A DNA stretch of 11,790 nt from Thermoplasmata archaeon (GTDB lineage: Archaea; Thermoplasmatota; Thermoplasmata; Thermoplasmatales; Thermoplasmataceae). The notes under the pieces were generated by a model. That model made no database searches. It was given only the letters and a program-made list of their open reading frames with translations, and was not told where the DNA came from. The DNA lies in the NCBI GenBank assembly GCA_021819225.1, contig JAKARU010000018.1:1-11790 (forward strand), in the 5' to 3' direction. A program made the position numbers and the translations under genes. The stretch's first letter is position 1; every line of letters begins with the position of its first letter. This document shows positions 6,735 to 11,790 of the stretch, in pieces.

Positions 6735-7637
6735 ATGATAGATCTAAGGACAAAGGCTGGAGGCATCGAACTCGATACTCCATTAATTCTTGCTTCTGGA
6801 ATACTTGATGAGAACGGTTACACAATGAGAAGGATACTTGAGGCTGGTGCCGCTGCAGTTGTCACCAAGTCTATTGGGGTGGATGAAAGGAACGGTTACA
6901 CATCTCCTGTTGTATTTGAGGGCGAGAATTACATAATAAATGCCATGGGCCTGCCAAATCCCGGAATAGAAGAATATGGCGGGGAAATTAAGATTGCAGA
7001 GGAGGCAGGGAAACCGGTTATAGGAAGCATATTTGCTGCAGATGCTCCTACTTTCCTGAAACTCGCGGGAGAAATGGTTGATTATGGCGTTAGTGCTATT
7101 GAACTGAATCTCTCGTGTCCTCACGTAAAGGGGTTTGGTACAGAGGTCGGAAGTGATCCCACCCTCGTGAAGGATATTGTAGAAACACTGAAAGCCTCAA
7201 TAGATATCCCCATATGGTCCAAGCTCTCCCCGAATGTTACAGATATAGTTGAAATTGGGAGTGCGGCATCAGAAAGCGATGCACTTGTTTTGATAAATAC
7301 TGTAAGGGCAATGGCAATTGACATAAATGCAAGAATGCCGGTTCTCACCAACGTATACGGAGGCCTATCCGGGAATGCCATAAAGCCGGTCGGCCTGAGA
7401 CTCGTTTATGAAATAAAGAAGGAACTTGACTGCAACATTATTGGTGTTGGAGGAATTGGCAATGCGTCCGATGCGATTGAATACATCATGGCCGGAGCAT
7501 CAGCAGTCCAGATCGGTACAGCACTCTGGAGGAAGGGGAGAGGAATATTCGATGAAATAAACCAGGGAATATCCGGATTCATGAAGGATAGTGGGATAGG
7601 GAGTATAGGAGAGATGATAGGGGTGGCGGTTCAATGA
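6735..7637 (+). CDS. pyrD: Dihydroorotate dehydrogenase, class 1B catalytic subunit
   Basis: FMN enzyme of 300 residues that oxidises dihydroorotate to orotate in pyrimidine synthesis. It is a TIM barrel with the class 1 signature LNLSCPHVKGFGTEVG. Cys128 is the catalytic base; class 2 enzymes have Ser there. Other family segments are ASGILDENG near the start, VVTKSIG, NAMGLPNPG, WSKLSPNVTDI and the FMN-phosphate region VGGIGNASDAIEYIMAGASAVQIGTAL. The next gene encodes PyrK, so this is the NAD-linked PyrD-PyrK (class 1B) type. Length is normal. ATG 6735 is the first in-frame start and fits the family N-terminus. The stop overlaps the pyrK start by four bases. Confidence 0.97.
   Translation: MIDLRTKAGGIELDTPLILASGILDENGYTMRRILEAGAAAVVTKSIGVDERNGYTSPVVFEGENYIINAMGLPNPGIEEYGGEIKIAEEAGKPVIGSIFAADAPTFLKLAGEMVDYGVSAIELNLSCPHVKGFGTEVGSDPTLVKDIVETLKASIDIPIWSKLSPNVTDIVEIGSAASESDALVLINTVRAMAIDINARMPVLTNVYGGLSGNAIKPVGLRLVYEIKKELDCNIIGVGGIGNASDAIEYIMAGASAVQIGTALWRKGRGIFDEINQGISGFMKDSGIGSIGEMIGVAVQ
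7620..7626 (+). promoter_or_regulatory. Shine-Dalgarno site of pyrK
   Basis: GGGGTGG within the end of pyrD lies seven bases before the pyrK ATG at 7634, the same motif as before kdpB. Confidence 0.6.
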
Positions 7638-8383
7638 TCAACCGCCTGAAGATAATTAAAAAGGTAAGGGAAACCCCAACAGTTTTTTCTCTCTACTTCC
7701 ACTGGGATGCTGAAGTACTTCCCGGGCAATTTGTGATGGTATGGGTTCCAGGTTATTCTGAGGTGCCAATGACAGTGGCCTCACGGGAAGGTGAAAAATG
7801 CATCACTGTGAAGGTCTATGGCAAAACTACTGAGAGACTTGGTAATATGGGGGAAGGGGAATTCCTTTACCTGAGGGGTCCATACGGAAAACCTTTCAGC
7901 AGTAGCAGGGGAAAGAAACTCCTGATTGGCGGAGGTTCGGGAATGGCATCCCTGAGATCTCTTATCGATGAAGACTCCACTGGCATAATAGCCTCAAAAA
8001 CTTCTGATGAAATCCTGTTCGAGAAAGATTTCAAGCCGGGAATGGCTATTTGCGTCACTGAGGATGGTTCAAGGGGAATGAAAGGCCTTGCCCCGGATGC
8101 AATTAACAACCTGGATCTCACGCAGTTTGACACCATTTATGTGTGCGGGCCTGAGATGATGATGAAGGCAATATTCGATATGCTCAGGGGAAAGGAGTTG
8201 AATGTTGAATTTTCCTTTGAAAGAAGCATGAAGTGTGGTATCGGGCTCTGCGATTCGTGCTCAGTGGATGGATTTCAGGTATGCCGGGACGGACCAACGT
8301 TCCACATTAAGGAGGTCGAGAATATGGCCGAATTTGGGAAGACAAGGCTTGCCTCCTCTGGGAAGAGAATTTACATGAAGTGA
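7634..8383 (+). CDS. pyrK: Dihydroorotate dehydrogenase electron-transfer subunit (FAD, 2Fe-2S)
   Basis: PyrK passes electrons from the FMN of PyrD through a 2Fe-2S cluster and FAD to NAD+. The 249 residues show an N-terminal ferredoxin-reductase-like FAD domain (PGQFVMVWVPG and VPMTVAS), an NAD-binding loop GGGSGMAS at residues 99-106, the strand YVCGPEMMM, and the cluster-binding cysteines Cys201, Cys206, Cys209 and Cys217 (C-x4-C-x2-C-x7-C), followed by RDGPTF. The last spacing is shorter than in bacterial PyrK such as that of Lactococcus; my recollection is that archaeal members are generally short here. The start is fixed by the ATGA overlap with pyrD and a GGGGTGG site. The stop overlaps the queE start codon. 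Confidence 0.95.
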   Translation: MINRLKIIKKVRETPTVFSLYFHWDAEVLPGQFVMVWVPGYSEVPMTVASREGEKCITVKVYGKTTERLGNMGEGEFLYLRGPYGKPFSSSRGKKLLIGGGSGMASLRSLIDEDSTGIIASKTSDEILFEKDFKPGMAICVTEDGSRGMKGLAPDAINNLDLTQFDTIYVCGPEMMMKAIFDMLRGKELNVEFSFERSMKCGIGLCDSCSVDGFQVCRDGPTFHIKEVENMAEFGKTRLASSGKRIYMK

Positions 8384-9018
8384 GAGTAATGCTGATAACA
8401 GAAATATTTCATAGCATCCAGGGAGAGGGCCCATTTACCGGAATCCCGATGATCTTTATCAGGACTAGCCTGTGTAATCTCAGATGCAAATGGTGTGACA
8501 CAACATACTCTTTTGAGGGCGGCACTGAAATGGAAGTTGATGTACTCATAAAAATAGTTGAAGATTCTTGGGAAGAATGGGTTTGCCTGACTGGTGGGGA
8601 ACCACTTCTCCAGAAAGAGGCGCCAGATCTGGTGAGGAGGATTACATCCGCGGGAAAAAGGGTGCTGATAGAAACTGGGGGCTCACTGAGCATAGAACCA
8701 TATACCATGATTGAAAAAACTGTGATCGACATGGATGTTAAAACACCATCATCTGGAGAGGAGAAAAGACTGAGAACCGAAAATCTCAATCTGCTCAGGA
8801 AAGAGGATTATGCAAAATTTGTTATCTCCGACGATACAGATTTTGCCTATCTTGAAAACTTCTACGCCAAATATGGAAAGTTGGTAAATATAGTCGTCCA
8901 GCCATCGTATGGAACTCCAGAAGCGTGGATTGCCGAAAGAATAATTGAAAAGAAGATGCTGGTCAGATTCATGTTGCAGGAGCACAAATATATATGGGGA
9001 CAGAAAAGAGGGGTGTAG
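8380..9018 (+). CDS. queE: 7-carboxy-7-deazaguanine synthase (radical SAM)
   Basis: QueE rearranges 6-carboxy-tetrahydropterin into 7-carboxy-7-deazaguanine, the precursor of preQ0, which archaea insert in tRNA and convert to archaeosine at position 15. The 212 residues show the QueE start EIFHSIQGEGPFTG, the radical SAM cluster motif C-x3-C-x2-C at Cys32, Cys36 and Cys39 (CNLRCKWCD), the SAM-binding LTGGEPLLQ, then ETGGS and DMDVKTPSSG, all family features. The GTG at 8380 overlaps the pyrK stop by four bases (GTGA). An ATG three codons downstream (8389) would give MLITEIF, close to the usual family start, so either is possible. No other queuosine or archaeosine gene is in the window; its place between pyrK and pyrC has no direct pathway reason. 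Confidence 0.95.
   Translation: MRVMLITEIFHSIQGEGPFTGIPMIFIRTSLCNLRCKWCDTTYSFEGGTEMEVDVLIKIVEDSWEEWVCLTGGEPLLQKEAPDLVRRITSAGKRVLIETGGSLSIEPYTMIEKTVIDMDVKTPSSGEEKRLRTENLNLLRKEDYAKFVISDDTDFAYLENFYAKYGKLVNIVVQPSYGTPEAWIAERIIEKKMLVRFMLQEHKYIWGQKRGV
9008..9015 (+). promoter_or_regulatory. Shine-Dalgarno site of pyrC
   Basis: GAGGGGTG lies within the last codons of queE, three bases before the pyrC ATG. It allows re-initiation where the stop of queE and the start of pyrC are adjacent with no gap. Confidence 0.55.
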
Positions 9019-10278
9019 ATGGAAGATATTGCTTATACTGGAAACTTTTACAGGAATGGATCATTTGAGGAACTGACGGTGTATGTCAGTAACGGAATCA
9101 TCAATGATGTGAGGAAATTCAGGAAAGGGGAGAAGTCAGTATTGCTTGAGGGCGCAGTACTTCCAGGGTTTACCGATATTCACGTTCATTTCAGGGATCC
9201 AGGCGAGACAGAAAAAGAAGACTTCATCACTGGGAGCACGGCAGCGGCATATGGTGGTACAACAACAGTATTCGATATGCCAAACAATATCATCCCGATC
9301 ACTGATTATGAAAGATTTAGCAGGAAGAAGGCAGTAATAGAGGGAAGAAGCTATGTGGACTATGGATTATATTCCATGTATGACGGAACTAATGGCAATA
9401 TAGTTTCTGGGGAAAGCTCAGCAATCAAGATCTTCATGGGAGGGAGCACAAACTCAAAGGGTGCAACCCTGGATTATGAAAATGACTCGTTCCTTAGAGA
9501 GTGGCCGAAAAATATAGTTTTTCATGGGGAACTTGATGAATGCCTGAAAGAGAATAATATAGAGGAGATTACCAGCCTCAAGCTTCACGATTTATCCAGG
9601 CCTTCAGTATGTGAAAAGGAGGCAATGAGGATGATCATGAAGGTGAGGAATAAAAACAAGATTGTCGCTCATTTAAGTGACTGGAATAATCTTTCAGAAA
9701 AGGATGCCACCACGAATATTGAAATGACCCCGCATCATATGCTCCTCAATTATTCGATGAATATTGGATCTCTCGGCAAGGTTAACCCACCCATAAGATC
9801 TGCTCAAATTATGAGAGGGAATCTCCAGAGCTTTTTAGACGGAAAAATAGACCTGCTTTCCTCAGATCATGCACCGCATAGAGAGGAGGATAAGGAAGAG
9901 TTTGAATTTGCGAAATCAGGGATTCCCGGCGTTGAGACCAGAATACCCCTCATGCTCGCACTTGTGTCCAGGAAAATCCTTCCACTCAGTATACTCGTAA
10001 AAACTGGGGCAGAAAATCCCGCAGAGAAATTCAGGATCATGAAGGGAAAAATTGAGAAGGGCTACTATGCAGACTTTGTATGCGTCAAATTTTCGGACAT
10101 TTCGAGAATCAACGAAGAACGATTGCATTCAAAAAATCCCAGAACACCGTTCAATGGGTTTGAAGCCGTATTTCCCCACAGGGTGATAATGAAAGGCGAG
10201 GATCTGATTGATGGAAGAGATATAATTGAGGAGCGCAGGGGCAGGTTCATGATATCAGAGAAAGGAGAGGCCCCCTGA
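9019..10278 (+). CDS. pyrC: Dihydroorotase
   Basis: Zinc amidohydrolase that interconverts carbamoyl-aspartate and dihydroorotate, the step before PyrD. The 419 residues show the metal site DIHVHFRDPG (His55, His57) near the N-terminus, then the family segment AAYGGTTTVFDMPN, a strand with IKIFMGGST, His residues in FHGELDE and AHLSDWNN, and the catalytic-site motif SSDHAPH with Asp283. The C-terminal small beta domain has KGYYADFVCVKF and NPRTPFNGF, as in type I dihydroorotases. The family often has HxSxxxS-like text at the second His site; here it reads HLSDWNN. The ATG begins right after the queE stop codon with no gap. It is the last gene of the operon; the next gene is over 300 bases away. 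Confidence 0.95.
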   Translation: MEDIAYTGNFYRNGSFEELTVYVSNGIINDVRKFRKGEKSVLLEGAVLPGFTDIHVHFRDPGETEKEDFITGSTAAAYGGTTTVFDMPNNIIPITDYERFSRKKAVIEGRSYVDYGLYSMYDGTNGNIVSGESSAIKIFMGGSTNSKGATLDYENDSFLREWPKNIVFHGELDECLKENNIEEITSLKLHDLSRPSVCEKEAMRMIMKVRNKNKIVAHLSDWNNLSEKDATTNIEMTPHHMLLNYSMNIGSLGKVNPPIRSAQIMRGNLQSFLDGKIDLLSSDHAPHREEDKEEFEFAKSGIPGVETRIPLMLALVSRKILPLSILVKTGAENPAEKFRIMKGKIEKGYYADFVCVKFSDISRINEERLHSKNPRTPFNGFEAVFPHRVIMKGEDLIDGRDIIEERRGRFMISEKGEAP

Positions 10279-10611
10279 TATATTAATAATTTACTTCCAG
10301 ACATGATGTTTGAGGTGAATGGCGTACCATCTTTCAATTTATGTCAGGAATTCCATGGAAATCAATGGTCAGGCCTTTCACGTTATTCTAGTGTCGTTTT
10401 ATCATTTCACAATATAAAATAATCTTTCATTCGATTCCTCAAAAAGATAGTACCAGGGACTGCTGATGTACCTGGGTCAATGCATGGCATGAATAACATC
10501 CCAGTTGAAGAAATGTATACCGCCCATTCTGTGCATTTTTATATCCATAGAAAGAGTAATGAATATCGCATAGCTGCATAAACATATTACCACGAAATTT
10601 ATACCATCCTG
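10279..10611. other. 333-base intergenic region without a confident gene
   Basis: I see no protein gene here. There is a TATA-like box at 10412-10421 and, after it, potential short stems (CCAGG 10453-10457 with CCTGG 10471-10475, or CTGGG 10472-10476 with CCCAG 10500-10504, with ATGC/GCAT inside). An open stretch of 33 codons from ATG 10480 to a TAA at 10579 has no recognisable product. A T-arm-like ATTCGATTCCTC near 10430 lacks the rest of a tRNA. The region may hold the pyrC terminator and a promoter or leader for the next gene. Confidence 0.5.
10412..10421 (+). promoter_or_regulatory. Strong TATA-like box upstream of rnp4
   Basis: ATATAAAATA, one of the best TATA matches in the window, predicts a start near 10442-10444. 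That is about 170 bases before rnp4, so it would make either a long leader or a separate small RNA. A weaker box (about 10579-10588) would suit a leaderless TTG start of rnp4 itself. Confidence 0.35.
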
Positions 10612-10896
10612 TTGAGGCAGAAAAGGGAGAAGCAATCGCTGGCAATGGACAGGATCGAGTACCTGTTTGAAACGATAAAAGGAACAGATGAATGTTCCCA
10701 GAGGATCAGGGTACGTCTTATTGAAAATATCGGTAAGCGCGTTGATCTACGGCTTCCACAAAACATCAAGAGATCTTACTGCAAGCAGTGCAAGACACCC
10801 TATAATGAGGATACGAGGATCAGAATCAGAAGGGGAGTGGTTACAGTCACATGCAATGTGTGTGGTGATATCAGGAGATTCAGATACCGTCACTGA
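10612..10896 (+). CDS. rnp4: RNase P protein component 4 (Rpp21 / Rpr2 family)
   Basis: Protein subunit of archaeal RNase P, which pairs with Rpp29 on the specificity part of the RNase P RNA and helps process tRNA 5' ends. The 94 residues (with the TTG start) have the family build: an N-terminal basic helix with DRIEYLFE, a second helix, RLPQNIKRSYC, and a zinc ribbon with Cys57, Cys60, Cys81 and Cys84 (C-x2-C ... C-x2-C), with RIRRGVVTVTC between the pairs and a basic end RRFRYRH. The start is uncertain: TTG at 10612 gives the usual N-terminal basic helix, while ATG at 10645 (83 residues) would remove part of it. It is slightly short for the family. The 3' end overlaps the opposite-strand gene by 17 bases. 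Confidence 0.88.
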   Translation: MRQKREKQSLAMDRIEYLFETIKGTDECSQRIRVRLIENIGKRVDLRLPQNIKRSYCKQCKTPYNEDTRIRIRRGVVTVTCNVCGDIRRFRYRH

Positions 10897-11116
10897 CTGT
10901 TTCAATATGGAATAGAACCTTGAAGCCTTCAAGAGTGGCGTGTATTTTGTCTGCAAACCAAAGTGAGTCTTCCTCTGTTGCGTTGTTTCCCCACTCATAA
11001 ACCATGTCGTGTTCGCCCATAATCGGTCTGAAACCCAGTGACCTAAGCCTCATTATTATTTCGGAAGGTTTCGCCCCTTCACTTGAAAAGGTCACATTCA
11101 GGTATGTCTTCATCAT
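10880..11116 (-). CDS. Small conserved-looking protein of unknown function
   Basis: I do not recognise this gene. The 78 residues begin MMKTYLNVTFSSEG and look like a small alpha/beta (possibly ferredoxin-like) fold: strand YLNVTFSS, helix PSEIIMRLRSLGF, strand HDMVYEW, helix DSLWFADKIHATLEG, strand KVLFHIETV. It is soluble, with no signal or membrane segment. The frame runs up to an ATG at 11167, but 11116 (or 11113) is preferred because a TATA-like AATAAATAG lies about 30 bases upstream and the protein then starts at the first predicted strand. It converges on rnp4, overlapping its last 17 bases. The regular strand/helix pattern and normal codon use argue that it is real. Confidence 0.65.
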   Translation of the reverse strand: MMKTYLNVTFSSEGAKPSEIIMRLRSLGFRPIMGEHDMVYEWGNNATEEDSLWFADKIHATLEGFKVLFHIETVSDGI

Positions 11117-11383
11117 GCTATCAGGGCTACATTTTACCAATCTATTTATTCTTTTTCCAAAATACATCCATGGGATATTTTAAGGTAGTAGCATTATTTG
11201 CTTTTGCCTGGCATGAGAAACTCAATGAGTTGTACGTATAACCAGGAAGTCGGGACATGATTGAGTGACCATAACTGTTATCAAATTGTCATTGAATTTT
11301 CGGGATTTGACACGGTGAATCAATCGGAATGACATGCCCGATGCGTTTTTTCTGAAACACGTTTACTCCATCCCATGGACATC
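11117..11383. other. 267-base intergenic region without a confident gene
   Basis: No known gene or RNA is recognised. It contains the TATA-like element at 11142-11150, a 23-codon open frame at 11170-11241, and a 10-base sequence TCCATGGGAT at 11167-11176 repeated in inverse orientation at 11370-11379. No clear terminator for the surface protein gene (- strand) is seen. Confidence 0.45.
11142..11150 (-). promoter_or_regulatory. TATA-like box of the small - strand gene
   Basis: On the - strand this reads AATAAATAG, centred about 30 bases before the ATG at 11116. Read on the + strand the same bases contain TATTTATT, 24 bases before a 23-codon open frame at 11170, so direction is not certain. 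Confidence 0.35.
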
Positions 11384-11790
11384 CTATTTTTCCACCTTCA
11401 TGTACCTGGTATAAACAAGCAGGACAAGAAGGATAGCTATAACACTTACCAGTATTGATGTGCCAAGTAATTCTATGGTGTCTGAACCCCGCGCATGAAC
11501 TATAAATGTTATCTCAGTTACCTTTCCAGTAATTTCGAACGTCCCACTTGTCCTGTTGGCAACATATTTAAATGGAAGATTAATGGAATAACTGTAATTC
11601 CCGTATGGAAGGGATAAGTTCATTGTACTGAATGTTGAAAAATATGTCTTGCTGTCAATTGTGACAGAAAAATTATAATTTCCAGGGAGATCCATGGCTT
11701 TGAAAACCACGTTCCCATTATCCACACGATATAAAGGCTCCTCGTTAATATCATGAATACTATGCATTCCTGCTGCAGCTATTCCAAGAT
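11384..11790 (-). CDS. C-terminal end of a membrane-anchored surface protein, 5' part outside window
   Basis: The frame stays open to the right edge of the window, so about 134 C-terminal residues are visible and the ATG at 11767 is probably internal. The visible part is a beta-rich outer domain with Tyr-rich strands (PGNYNFSVTI, PYGNYSYSINLPF) and several N-x-S/T sequons (NFS, NLS, NYS, NRT), then one membrane helix (LLGTSILVSVIAILLVLLVY) and a short basic tail TRYMKVEK. This is the layout of a type I membrane protein facing outside, like the C-termini of large thermopsin-related or S-layer-like proteins of acidophilic archaea. No catalytic motif is visible, so the exact family cannot be given. 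Confidence 0.8.
   Translation of the reverse strand, partial: LGIAAAGMHSIHDINEEPLYRVDNGNVVFKAMDLPGNYNFSVTIDSKTYFSTFSTMNLSLPYGNYSYSINLPFKYVANRTSGTFEITGKVTEITFIVHARGSDTIELLGTSILVSVIAILLVLLVYTRYMKVEK

Noticed and set aside
10425..10440. T-arm-like ATTCGATTCCTC suggesting a tRNA gene
   Set aside because: The surrounding sequence is too AT-rich and shows no acceptor, D or anticodon stem that would complete a cloverleaf.
10480..10581. 33-codon open frame on the + strand before rnp4
   Set aside because: No ribosome site and no recognisable protein features; an open frame of this length is expected by chance.
10439..10645. Open frame on the - strand opposite the gap before rnp4 (68 codons)
   Set aside because: It runs into rnp4, has mixed composition rich in Cys, His and aromatic residues with no domain pattern, and no promoter was seen.

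Overview
The window looks like a chromosomal piece of an archaeon, most likely a member of the Thermoplasmata (Thermoplasmatales-like). The grounds are archaeal protein types (Elp3 C-terminus, the Rpp21-type RNase P protein, QueE for archaeosine synthesis, short archaeal PyrK), heavy AGG/AGA/ATA codon use, moderate G+C, and AT-rich TATA boxes 24-30 bases upstream of several first genes, which suggests leaderless transcripts. The class assignment is an inference from protein style; the genus cannot be read from the sequence.

Layout: (1) 1-553, the 3' end of elp3 on the + strand. (2) 718-5220, a compact kdpFABC operon for the K+-pumping P-type ATPase, including a 32-codon kdpF that is easy to miss. 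Its genes overlap by 4, 4 and 7 bases. (3) 5206-6015 on the - strand, a tandem universal-stress-protein (USP) domain protein that converges on kdpC with a 15-base overlap. (4) 6189-6668, a short protein resembling part of a HisA-type TIM barrel. (5) 6735-10278, a tight operon pyrD-pyrK-queE-pyrC. It joins two steps of pyrimidine synthesis (dihydroorotase, and dihydroorotate dehydrogenase with its electron-transfer subunit) to a 7-deazaguanine enzyme. (6) 10279-10611, a 333-base gap with a good TATA box and weak potential RNA structure, then rnp4 (Rpp21). (7) 10880-11116 on the - strand, a small conserved-looking protein overlapping rnp4 tail to tail. (8) 11117-11383, a gap with no confident gene, then on the - strand the C-terminal end of a membrane-anchored, sequon-rich surface protein that runs off the right edge.

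Two modes of translation start appear. First genes of units (kdpF, the USP gene, the HisA-like gene, pyrD) have a TATA box about 25 bases before the start codon and no ribosome binding site. Internal operon genes (kdpB, kdpC, pyrK, pyrC) carry a G-rich GGGGTG-type Shine-Dalgarno inside the preceding gene. No kdpD/kdpE genes are visible beside kdpFABC, which makes the adjacent USP protein a candidate partner or regulator. Most of the window is recognisable core metabolism. I see no mobile element, CRISPR array, tRNA or rRNA, and no clear evidence of a wholly new system. The parts that known families do not explain are the USP neighbour of kdp, the HisA-like fragment, the gap before rnp4, and the placement of queE.
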